Assembly: GCA_013399855.1 (NCBI GenBank)
Contig: VXAY01002874.1
Span: forward strand, 335,617 to 399,616
DNA from: Oxyruncus cristatus
Lineage: Eukaryota; Chordata; Aves; Passeriformes; Cotingidae
Length of the DNA stretch: 64,000 nt
Direction: 5' to 3'
This document shows positions 35,388 to 47,100 of this stretch, one piece after another. A program made the translations under genes and the position numbers. A model generated the notes under the pieces. That model saw nothing but the letters and a program-made list of their open reading frames with translations, searched no databases and had not been told where the DNA came from. Position 1 is the stretch's first letter. Every line of letters begins with the position of its first letter.

Positions 35388-35490
35388 AGATTCAAACCTT
35401 GTGGTCAAGCCTTTTCCCTTGGTTAGACTCATATTTCATCCATAGTTTCTGTATTCATGACAGAAGAGTAATAAGAACCTCTGCCTCTTG
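35388..35490 (+). repeat. MIR-like ancient SINE remnant
   Basis: 'cagattcaaaccttgtggtc', 'cctttt', 'gttagactcatatttcatcc', 'agtttctgtattcatgac' and 'agtaataagaacctctgcct' follow the 5' half of MIR (GATTCAAA...TGTGACCTTGGGC...TTAACCTC...CAGTTTCCTCAT...AATAATACCTACCTC) in order, with strong decay. Confidence 0.42.
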
Positions 35491-37898
35491 ATACGTCTTC
35501 AAAGCAGCTGTTTGAAATTGTTACTGTCACACCACATATTTGGGAGGGGAGGGGGCAAAGAACAGAATCTCATCAATTGAGAATTTGATTTTCATTTTAT
35601 TTTAAGAAGGTTTTGCTATTGTTATACATATATATACCTTATATTTATAAATGTATATATATATGCACAAATGCAATTTCACACTTTAGACAATGTATTT
35701 ATTGGCTTTAATGCATTGAAAAATTGTGATTTAATTCAAAGGGGTTTTCTGTTTATTAAATGAAATATTATCTTCCTCTTCTGTGTGTTTTAGCATCCAC
35801 CCTTTGCATCCCAGAGACAGTTTTCAATACTATGATTTTTCTGTTGCTAGCTGTCTCACTGAACAAAACTGGACTATGTGAGAACTCTTACTGTAAACCA
35901 GAGATTTCTGAGCAACATCATATTCAAGAATTAGGCATGCCTATAGAGTGAGTGCCTTTTAGTGGTCTGATGATCATTACTGTTGCAATGGAGGAAATTA
36001 CTATATTCCTTACTCAAAACATTCCTACAAAGTCAAGCATGACTATCAACGGTACATTTATTCATGCAAAAGAAGCCTACAAAATGTAGGTGTTCCCCTT
36101 ACATCAGCTTATATCCTGTTGACAACCCAAATGACACTAGGCCCATTTATTAGTTTCTAGTGGTTTAACTGACAACTTTTGGTCTCATAAAATGTACTAT
36201 AAATACTATCTGTAGCACAGTCTTGCTGTTCAGTGGTACACCAAGTGTTCAGATGGTTGAGAATGCTGTTTCCCAATGGGAAATGTGGCATTTGGCAATC
36301 GTTTATTCCGGTTTCCTTTGAGGATACGAAGGAAAGGTTTTACCAAAGTAAACCCTGAGTAAAAAGCAAGCAACAAAATGATTAATACCAAAGCACTGGA
36401 CTACAGAATGAAAACTAAAATGCAAAATTTATTATACCTTAAAAGTAGATAGGGTGATTGCATGCTTTTACCTCTACAGGGAAATACATGTTTGTGCTTT
36501 CCACACATGAGTTTGGTGGGAAAATTGCATGGGATTGATTTCATGAGTTTGGAAATGAGCCCTGGTGTTGAGAATGACTTCACAGCCCCAACTCTGAACT
36601 CACTTGGCAACGTGGATGTAGGATCCTCTTGCTCCCAGTGAAGTCAGTCCTGCCAGTGGTTACAACACAAAGAGGGTTTGGCTCAGAAAGGACAAGTTGT
36701 GATATAATGAAGTCCCCCCATGGGGTAAAAAAACACTGGATTTGTTTTCATCTGGAACGGGACAGTTTGTAGAGAGGGAGGAAAAAAGAGCCCAAGCACT
36801 TAGTCCTCTTTGTTCCACTACAGCTATCTCATCAGGAAAAGCAGGGAAATGCAGAAAGACTGCGAAGTGCAAGTTCAACCAATGCAAGATTAACACATCT
36901 GCTGAACTTTAATCTCATTTTGGCAGTACCTAAGTATACCATGTTCCTCAACTGCAGAGAGTTTATAGTTGATCTTCCTTTCTTCTTGGTCTCCTTCTTA
37001 AGAACATGAGGGTTGTGGGGCTGGGCTCTTACACCGCCTCAAAAGTATATCAACTTCCTACCAGCCATTCTAGAGAGTTCGTGTCTGTACATAAAAAAGA
37101 GTCTGAACGGAGAGAAAGCAAAGAGAGGTTGGGTCCTGCCCAAACTAATGACAGAGTGCAGGTCACCAGGCAACACGTGCTCATCACCGGGCTGCCAACA
37201 TGTGTCACACAGAAGCAGCCACTGAGTACACTGCCTCCATCTCAACTAAGTGATCAAGGGATGTGGGAAGAGAGCAGGAGGAGGGGAGAGTGACAGAGAG
37301 GCACACAGGAAGGTCGAGGGCGCATAGGAGGGGCTCGGTTTTGTAGGAGTGGGACGTGAAGAATGGGGTACTTCATTCTGGAGGAAAAAATGTTTCATAC
37401 TCAAAGAACCTTTTTTTTTTTTTTTAATCTATACTACATATTCTGTTTCTTTTTCACAGTTTCTTCTTTACATGACCTTTTCTCTGCCCACACTCATTAA
37501 CCAAGCCTGTGACAGCATGGAGTTACTAGTTTGGGTGGGCTGTACATTTACCTCTGAAAGATTTTAGCTATCACTTAGAAAAACAAATTAAAACTCTCAT
37601 GTGAAGATGCAAAAGCAATGAACTGAAACAGTTAAATGCTGATGTCAGAATATGACATGAGACCACCACCCCCTTTTTTCAGTCTCAGAATAATAACCTC
37701 CCTGCTGAAGCAAACAGAAAATGTGTTGCCTATGCAGATAAGAGAATCTTAGACTACCTTTGAAACTGTGATTCAGCACACTGAAGTTACTACTGTTTTA
37801 CAAGGAGGTGCTGACTCATTTACTAACTGCATGCAAAACAATATAGAAGTGTCACTCTTTTTCTCCAGAAAAATTTAGACATTTGTGTCAGTAGCAAT
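35491..37898. other. AT-rich non-coding sequence
   Basis: No gene recognised. TATA-rich interrupted repeats lie at about 35,624-35,664 and a T15 run at 37,411-37,425. About 37,006-37,293 is open in three frames on two strands, with no protein-like feature. Confidence 0.45.
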
Positions 37899-37997
37899 CA
37901 CAGAATCACAGAATGGGCCAGGCTGGAATGGACCACATCATTTGGTCCAACCTTCCTGCTCAAGCAGGGTCATCCTAGACCACATGGCATAGGATTG
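37899..37997 (-). mobile_element. CR1 LINE 3' tip, minus strand
   Basis: The plus strand starts with the complement of CR1 octamers (tcacagaatcacagaatggg). It then reads 'tggaatggaccacatcattt', 'ggtccaaccttcctgctcaa' and 'gcagggtcatcctagacc', ending near 'cataggattgc'. It is the mirror of the fragment at 32.9 kb and appears to be the same subfamily. About 100 bp remain. Confidence 0.92.
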
Positions 37998-39943
37998 CCA
38001 TTAATCACAATCACACGTAAAGAATGGCCAGAAATGGCTTTGGGGATGGCAAATGATTCTATGCTCAACAAAACCAACCAGATTATGTTGGGAATTACAA
38101 ACAAATCCACAGGTTACAGGAGAGACACTTGTTCACTCTGGTTCTAGAGGCTTGTTCTCTTGTAGTCTGATGAGGAAGAAAAGGGATTGATCAAATTTTG
38201 AATGTTGTCCCAAGGAACCATTAGAAACAGAGAGAAAGCAGTCACAAACAGGTTCAAAGGTATTTTTTTGCTGTTTCATGATTTTTAAGATAAACTGACA
38301 GGTTAGGCCAATGACCAGCTCTATTATTTTTTTTTCCTTCTTCATAGCAGCAAAGAGATTAAGTCTGTCCCTGCAGAGATCTACTGAATTCAGGAAATGT
38401 CTATAACAATGTATTTCATAAGTTTTTTACTGTGAGACTTTTTTCAACAGAAATAACATGCTAACTGAGAGTTAATTTTGTTCAGATTTCCTGACAGTGA
38501 ATGCATTAGAAATCTAGGAAATGCCAGTTCAGCATTCATTAGTACTTGGACAGTCAGTCCCAGTTGATGCGGCATTCAGCATTGCGCTCTGATTCAATCC
38601 AGGAGGATACTGCCCGTTCAACACATGACCACCCATACTGCAAACCTCCAGTTACTTCCATACACATCCAAATTGAGTCCAGCCTCCGTAATGTGAGATA
38701 TCATATAGAAAAATGGGCTTGCAGTGTGTGAACGCGGAGGGTGCCTGGAAGTTTTGAGCTGTGTATGAATATGAAGGCAGTGCTATGGAATCCTCCATTA
38801 CCTGTACCTTGCTTCCTGATTTCACACCTCCTCACAGCTTAAATACCTGTTCAGTAATTTTGAAGCCTGCCTGCGGTTTCCTTGTCTTTTAATAGAAAAT
38901 ATATTGGAATCGGTGCCAGAGCAGCGCTGTAAAGAGGTGCTTGTCTACACATTTCTGGGTTTGTATAGTTAGTAAGGGCATTTTCTCAAAACTGGCATAG
39001 TGTCCATGTGAGACAACTGCAATTCAGTTTGTGTACAAGGATGTGGCCCTAACTAACTCCAGAAATGTTTTGGAAAGAGATGAGCTTGCTTTTATAGGTA
39101 ACTTTTTGGATGAAACACTTCAAGAATTTGAAAGCAAAGACACAGGTCAAACCAGTAGTCATACAACCTTCTCAAATCTCTCAGTTTGGAAAGAGATGGT
39201 AGAACTCCATGTCTTGGGCTCCTTCCCCAAGAGTTAAATAATATCTATCTCAAAACTGCTTTTCTTTCTTGTAAGTTAAACCAAGGCAGGGCAGGTACAG
39301 AAACCATGAGCAACGATCAATTAGCAAACACTGCTCTCCTTCTTCCTCTAGATCACACCCAGAGAAACTGCCTCCTCAGCAGACCTGGGCAGTGGACTCA
39401 AAGTGCTTGCTCTGCATCTCTCAGAGTAGGGCCCAAACTTGCATTTTCTGTGTTCTAGCTGAGCAATTTATTTAATATGTGTAAAATGATCCTACTACTG
39501 CCATTTGTTCTTTCGTGTAGGACTCGGTGTGCTAAAAGCCGCTGACTAGAAGTAATATGAATCCCACCATGGCTTGGCGGGAGTGAAGTGCATAGCTGCC
39601 CAGAGGAATCAGGGCTCTAGCAGTTGTAAGGCATGCCTGGAGATCAGGGGTTTGCCTGGATGAAACAAAAGTGTCTGTAGGGTTAGAGTTAGCAGTTGAG
39701 TGGAATGGTTACCAGTAGTGTATACATGCTGGATTTGTGTGCCCCAGTGTCTCCCATGAATCCAGCCCAAAGCTTTCCTACATTGCCCTGCCAAAGTGCC
39801 TTGAGTCGAACTAATTGAGCAATGAGAAGCTAGGCTACTTTTTATGCTTTTTGCTTAAAGTTCCCTGAAGGTTTAATTATTCTATAGCAATAATAACTCA
39901 TTGGTCTATTTACAGGACTTTTCATCAATAGAACCCAACATTA
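37998..39943. other. Non-coding sequence, no feature seen
   Basis: Nothing recognisable. Open frames up to 90 codons lack motifs and splice context. Confidence 0.45.
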
Positions 39944-40025
39944 GTTTTAGGGAAACTAAGGCAAAAAACCACATATTTGCCCAAATTCACACATCTAGTG
40001 AGGCTTAACACTAAAGGCAGCTCTG
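39944..40025 (+). repeat. MIR-like ancient SINE remnant
   Basis: 'agggaaactaaggcaaaa', 'acatatttgcccaaattcac' and 'acatctagtgaggc' align with the MIR core GGGAAACTGAGGC...ACTTGCCCAAGGTCACACAGCTAGTGAG with few gaps. This is the best-preserved core of the six MIR-like copies. Confidence 0.55.
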
Positions 40026-43000
40026 CTTTGTGTATTGACTTTTCTCTCCAATGCCCCCAAAGTCTGACTTTGGAACTCAACACTTAAAATATGCCTGTAT
40101 TGCACATTCCTGAAGATTTGTATTAGCTAAAAATGAGACCATGAAGCATTGCAGGAAAAAAAGTCTTCATTGAAACTGGAAGGAACTTTGACAGCAAATT
40201 CATTGGAACAGGATTTTAATCCCAAATAAAAAAATGCCTACTTTCCTGTTAGTATGTATATGATATATAATTGTAGTTTTATAATTGTATGATATTGCAC
40301 GATACTTTATTTAATCCACTACAGGACATACATAAGCAGAGGACAGTTTCCACTGGAAGTGTTTCACACTCAGGTATTTGGCAATACAGACATAGAAGTG
40401 CACACAGTCTCCTCTGCATTTAGTTTTCATGTGGTCTAGAAGGAAACAAGACAATGGGGAATCATAACCCTCCTCCACACTCTCAGGAGAGACACAAAAA
40501 TATTAATCTAGTATTAAATAGTGGTTTTATTTTTCTTTTTGTGGAGAGGAGATTGTTTTGGAGGTACATCAAAGTTCTCTTTCCATACTTTATTTTGAGA
40601 GAACTTATTAAGCATTGATTTTCAAATCTGACCTGTAGTTAATTCCTCAGGCGTATGGCTATAATGAAACTTACTCCATCATGCCCTTGGTCTTCTCTTT
40701 CTATGGCAAATCTACTTTTTTATTTAATTCTTTGCCCATCAAGTTGCCTTTCAGTATTGTCCCATTAAATAAGTGAGTCTGTTGAGGTTCTTGCAATGTT
40801 TCTAATTCTGCTAGGTGCCAGCAACTGCTCTGATCATCAGTTAAAGCCTGATTCTTTAATTTTATTTTTTTCTTCTGTGCCTGTGCTTTGGAAACAGTTA
40901 GTTGCAGCTGTGTGGCTTCTGCACATTGTTTTTATTATCTAAAGACCTAAAGATAGAGTGTATTTTCTCCTCTGGTGATCTGCTACCTGGCCTTTTTATT
41001 CTCTCATCCTTTGAAAAGCTTCTGCCTCTGCTTCCTGCTGAAGATGCTTCCTCCCCGCACCCCTACCATGTAGTTTCCCACTACGCCTTGTAGCATTCAG
41101 TCCAGAGCAGGAGGCACTAAAACTGCTGTAAAAGCAGGAGAAGCTGCTGCAAGTTCCCCAGCTGTGGAGAATCCCTGTGAAGAAAGGGATTCTCTGGGGT
41201 GAAAACTGGGAGATGGAGCACTCATGGTTCCACTTGTGACACACATTCAGTATTAAAGGATGCAGCTGGATGGAGAACCCAACTAAATTTTGTCTTTTAG
41301 GAGGAATATCTATTTGAAGAATAATGGGGTGGTAATTCAGAATGTAACTTTGGCTGATACCTCATTGTTGAGCTTTGCTTTCACTATTTCACATGGTCTC
41401 TGTGTGACACTTACACAGGCAAAAATTAGGTGTTGCTTGCAAAGAGTTTCCAGAGCAAGAGTAATAGGGGGGTTTGTTTCCTGGAGATTAGTTTATAGTT
41501 GGTGTGACTCAACCCTGATAAGATCAGCTTACAAGAGGGTAACTGATCATAATTTCTGATTGGTTTTTTTCTTCTTTTTTTTTTTCTTTTTAATGTCTTT
41601 TAAGGTCTATTTTTGATCCAGAGTGCTATTTTATGGCTTGAATTTGTTCCTAAAGAAGCCATAATGCCACTGCAGTCAACAGCTGAAGGGTTGAATTTTA
41701 AAGGTGTCCTCATAACCTGTGTATTAGCTCATCTTTCACACGGCTCACTGAGATGACAATGTGCTCATTCTCACATTGTATCTGTGCTTCAGAGAAAGCC
41801 TGTGCCTGAATGTCTCTGCTCTGCAGGCCACTGGATAGGCTTTTGCTTTCCACCTCAAGAAAAAGAGTTGCGTTCAGAGGCAAGAGCGTAGTCTCAAGCT
41901 ACATGAGACCAATAGCTGCGTAATATCATAATCCAAGTTTAAGGCTCCTTATTCCTCAGTGTTGCTTCACATAAGTGTGTCTGTATGAAGTAGGGGGCTT
42001 AAAGATCCATGGGTAACGTAGAAAGGAGGACTCTCCGACCGGGAAAAGACTCAGAAAAGTTCATGCAGAGCTCTGTTTGTTTCAATGGGAGCACTTTTGG
42101 GCTGAGAAAGCTGTCACTGCCAAAATTTACCAATATTGCTGCACTAGTTAAGGGTGAGAAACTAACCCCAGCACTGCCATGTATATGTGCTAGGGTGCTG
42201 TAAACAACCACCACAGTCCTTTTTCTGACAACGTATGTGGTGTATGAGGAAGGCAGTTTAGGAGTGGTCTCTGTCAGCCAAGGCTGTTTCTAGTGCAGCC
42301 AGAAGATTTACAAAATTATCAAATGGATTTTGGGGAATGTAGTTGAAAAACAAGAAAAAAGTGGATTTCTCTTGCTGAAAGAAAAGATTTAGCTTGATCA
42401 TTTCTGGTAAATATTTGGAGCATGGAGTAGGTGAGAGAAAATGGCTGAAAAAGGAAAAATACAATACATGAAAAATTTCAAACTTTGAAATCTGTTATTA
42501 GAAAGCTTTATGGTTTGGTTTTGGGTTTATTGGGTTTCTTTTTATGGGTTGGTTAGTTTGGATTTTTTTTGTTAGTTCCTGAGGACAAAAACAGTTTTCC
42601 CAGTTAAATCTGTATTGGAGTGATACTGTGAGAATTGGCATTAATTATATGATACCTATAGTAAGTGACGTTTGAGATAAGCACTTAAAAGCAACCTCAA
42701 ATTTAAAGTAATATGTAGTTTTTGTTATAGGCACCCTGTCTCTATGGAGGTACCAAAACACTGTGTTCATAATTCAAAGACCATTCAGAGATGCGTAATG
42801 GCTCAAGTTTAAGAGTAGATGAGTACGCCCAGTAGATGAGGGTATATTCCAAAGTATTTACACTGAAACTGTTGATATTTAGGAAGAACAACTTCTTCTA
42901 AGGTAAGTCTGAATGTGCTCCCTTCCAAGTAGGGTCCCACCTTCTGCCCACACAGATTATGTGAGAAGTGTTTCAGCACCTTACTATATATAGTCAAGAC

Positions 43001-44065
43001 TTCATACTCTTCTGCCGAGGTCAGTGGGAGGTGCTGAAACCGATATGGGGGAGGAAATGAGCCGTGTGGGAGCGAGCTGGTGCATCCTGAACCTAGGAGG
43101 CACTGGGAAGAGATGGGTCAGCTTTGGCTGTCGCATCCAGCAAACCTCTCAGTGGGAGTGCAAGGGAAAGAGATGGCAAAAAAATAACTGTCGCTAATAC
43201 TTCTGTGGAGGTGGACTGGGGCATTTGCTTTAAATGAGAAGCTTGAGCTGCCTGAATGAAGCTGCAGGGGAAAGGTGGGACTGAAAGATGCTGGTTAGAG
43301 GAAATTATGAATATGCTTGCAGCTCCCCTTTGTGAGCTGGCAGAGTTGTGCTGGGACAATCTCCATATAGGTTGGGCAGAAATGACGTAGGAAGAGTCAT
43401 GTATTCCAGTAGTCGTGTGCGATAGGAAAGTTTCCATGGCTGAAAGCTTTGTCATAGCTGGATTAGTCTGTCACTTGCAGTACGCATATTATAATCTATA
43501 TAGTTGACCAGACAATATTCCTCAATTCTCAGAATTTTCCTCCCTTCAAATTGAAGTCTGGTAATAAAGAAAGACACAAATTTCAAGTGATTTTTTTTTA
43601 ACAGTTTGGTGGGGTTGGTTTGGTTGGTTGGGGTTTTGTTGTTGGTTTGGATTTTTTACTTGGAAGTTTCTACCTTTCTTACTTGCGCTGAGATCTGTGT
43701 TGAATGAATGAGTGCTTCACAAACAGGGGCAAAGGAGAGCCTGCTCTGAACCTCTCTCAGCCTTGGAAACTCAGGGACAAATGATCTGCTTTGGGGTAAA
43801 ATGAGTGGTGTGTTAATATTTTTTTTAGTAGGGAGTTCAAATTGAAGACATATTAAACAGTGAAATTGCACGGGAAAGCTAACATAGCTTTGAAGGGACC
43901 TTCAATTTATTCTCTCTGTAGATGATATGTGTTAAGTCTGACGTCTAACCACAACCACTGAACAAGGAATAGAGCAGCTTCTAGATAACTTGGCATGCAC
44001 TTTTCAGAAAGAAATGCTTTTTCTCAGGCAGATGAGATTCCTTCTGTGAGGAAGGAGCATTAATC
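40026..44065. other. AT-rich non-coding sequence
   Basis: No gene recognised. GT-rich low-complexity tracts (GGTTTGG/GGGTTT type) lie at about 42,509-42,565 and 43,606-43,656. The 120-codon minus frame at 43,093-43,455 is serine/alanine-rich and has no domain. Confidence 0.45.
43606..43656. repeat. G/T-rich (GGTT)n-like tract
   Basis: Imperfect GGTT, GGGGTT and GGTTT units on the plus strand, about 50 bp. Confidence 0.8.
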
Positions 44066-44142
44066 ATCTAATTTTACAATGGTAAAATGCTTTTGGTCAC
44101 AGAAGAAAAGTAAAATGGGGAATTGGACCCAAGTTTTCTCAG
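44066..44142 (+). repeat. MIR-like ancient SINE remnant
   Basis: 'attttacaatggtaaaatgc', 'ttttggtcacagaag', 'aaagtaaaatgggg' and 'aattggacccaagttttctc' match the MIR 3' core (ATTTTACAGATG...AAGGTCACACAGC...AAGTAAATGG...GATTGGACCCAAGTCT) in order. Confidence 0.45.
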
Positions 44143-47100
44143 GTGAAAAACCTTTCTTTGCTGGTTTGTCTTAGAATTCAAGGAATATTTGTGAACCAGG
44201 CTACACTGGGTTGGGCAGTACCCAGTCCCAACTCCAGGAATAAAACAGCTTTAGGATGTCAAATATGCAAAATTCATATATCATTCATATTGCAGAAGAA
44301 TACAAATGACTGACATATTCATTGGGTATTTTTTTCTTTCAAACCCAATGAATGAAAAAGGAGTTGATGTATTGGACAAAACACTATGTTTCAGAATTAG
44401 AGAAGAAAAAAGGAAAAGTGAGGGAGAAAAGAGGAACTATTTTATTAGGCTGCAACTTACATTCTTTATTTGGCATCTATTTCATTATCTCCTATTTCCT
44501 GATGATAACATAATGTCCTTTCTTTTCCTGTTACCCAAGCACTTTACAGAATGTGTGTTGCATGCCTGTTGGCAATCATGGACAATTTGAAATTCACAGC
44601 TTCTTTTTACATGGCTTGACATCAGTTCTGCTTCAATATACTCCCTCCCTCACCAGTGGAATACATCTCCCACTTCCCATCGCTGTGTTACACACTGAAG
44701 AGCAGTAGCAGTTACCTGCAACAGGTTTTAAGGCTACAGATCCCTTTATGTGCACTTGAACTGAGCTACTGTTCTTGGCTATTACCCTTTTGGAAGCCAG
44801 TGCTTCTGGTGGTCTTGGATGCTCCTGGTGGTCCTGGGGCATGGGACAGCCTGTGTCTTTCCAGTGTTACAAGGAAGTAACTTTGTTTCAATTTCTTCCC
44901 AGGGTGGGTTTTGAACAGCAAATTTAGATAAGGTATAAAGTGTTCTGTAATCATAGAAGGTGTCTCACAGCTTTTTGTGAGCAGTCTGAACAGGTTCTTT
45001 CTGTGAGATCAACAGATATGTTGCCTAACTCATGTCAGCCATATTTCCATATGGGAATATAAAGCCAAGCTGACATCTGCTATTAAACTTGCTGAGATAC
45101 ATTCCTCTTCACCCTGGAGACCCAAGTACCATCCAAGCATAGTTCCTCTTCTGCCGGACAGCACACAACTCCCTCCATTTGGCAGTCAGGAATCTTGAAA
45201 ACGTCACCAGCTCTGAGCTGCTCTGACTCTCCTCTCCCACCTGGTGCATGGTCGCACTGTCTATCCTGGGCCCTCAGCAAGAGACAGAGATGTTTTCGCA
45301 AGACAATACACCCACTCTCCTTTTCCACAGCTGTCTGTTTCTTTGCTGGGAAAGCGTGCCCTGCTCAGAGTGTCTGTCATCACTGCTGGCTTGGCTTGAC
45401 ATGGCCTTACCCTGCATCTTAGCCTTTTTGTTTCAAATGTGTGGGTTGTACCTGTATGGATCCACACCACAGAGGCTTCTTTATAACACTTTCTCATAGG
45501 TAGCGGCCTGACTGAATCATCACTTCCAAGGTCAATGGCAGGACCTCCAAAACCTGAATTTATCCCTTTCCTATCTTTTTTTTTTTTTCAGTCACAAAGC
45601 AGATGTTCAATATCTCATCCTTTCATCTCAAGTTGTCATCTTCTTTGAGGTAATAGAGAAGATACAGGTACCTTATCATTGGTAACAATCAGTGACTTCT
45701 TTTCAATAGTCAGTAGGTTTGGGACAGAGCAGGTCCACAATAAATGGCAACATTTTCTGACTGAGGGAAGTTCTCTGAGTTCAGTGATGCATTTTCTTGC
45801 CAGGTTTGACAGTTCACCGGTATAGGCTGTGAAATGCTTAGATTTTCTTTGTCACTCCTGTTCCTGCCTTATGTCCAGGCATTTTCCCCCAACTTTTCAG
45901 TATTTGCTCCACAATGTATATATTGAGTTGGGATTGTTGAGCATGTGTTCTTTGCTGGTATCTGTTTGGGGCTTCTTTTTTTGCCTAGACTGAACTAGTA
46001 GCTTTTAGGGCTTGTTTGCAACTTCTTGAACAGTAAAGATGAAATTGTTACCTGGACTTTCTGCAGACTAATACTTGTTTCTTCTATGACTTCATTTTAA
46101 GAGAAGTCTTTCTGGTGCCCCAACAATACTGAGTAGGGATCTGTGTGGATGCTAGAATCCTCAGAGTATCTAAAGAAAGCATCTAGTCTGCTTTTTTACT
46201 TTGGTTTTCAGGTTAAAATGACAAACACAAAATCCTGAATTTTTCAGATGTCTGATTCTGCCATTGGTCACGGTACTGGTCAAACACAGCTACAAGATTT
46301 ACCTGCTTTTGAGGCACCAATTCTGGTAGCATTCACTATAAAACTGCTGTGGTGGTTATCTTCCAGTAGGCCCTGAGCTGCTGAAGACAACACTTTCTGT
46401 AAAAACATTTAAAAGAATTAATATATGGATGTCAGATATTATTATGCTGAGCAAGAAACTGATGTACCCACATCCAGAGAAGAATTATATTTTATCTGTA
46501 ATATATGGAGCAACAGTTCCTGAATTGCTAGTATGTGGAAGTTGAATAGAATTTAATATACAGTATTCTACTAAATCCCCAAAATTCTTCTTCTTTTAAA
46601 CTCTTTTCATGGAGAAGCTTCAGTATACACTTGCTAGGGTAAGTCCATACTTTTATTTTGTTTACGTACATATTAAGAATACCTTGTCACATATGTTTCT
46701 TATTGAAGAAAGTGACTATATCTGAGAAACACTTGTGTGAGACTGTGGAGAAGGACTTACGATCTTGACTGTTTTCCAAACAGAATCCCAGAGGGGAAAA
46801 AAAAGTTATGTTCCATAGATGATATAATATAATGATATCACATTACATATCAGTTAAACTGGCAAACTGCTCTTTAAACTGTCTTACATGGCTACGCTTT
46901 TTTTCTAATTAAGCACCGTCTTGGATATAAAAATTGTAAATAAACAGTTTTCCTGCCTTACAATTGTAACATTTGTAGGATTCCTCTCGTAATCTTACTG
47001 CACAAGACGTTTGCAGAGCTTCAAGGCATGAGGCCTTAGCAGAGGGAGGTTAATGTCAAGAGAGTATGGGTGATAGAAATGTCCCTTTAAGAGTACGTCC

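Noticed and set aside
43093..43455. 120-codon minus-strand frame
   Set aside because: Ser/Ala/Pro-rich with no motif. It has no splice or promoter context, and length is within what chance gives over 64 kb.
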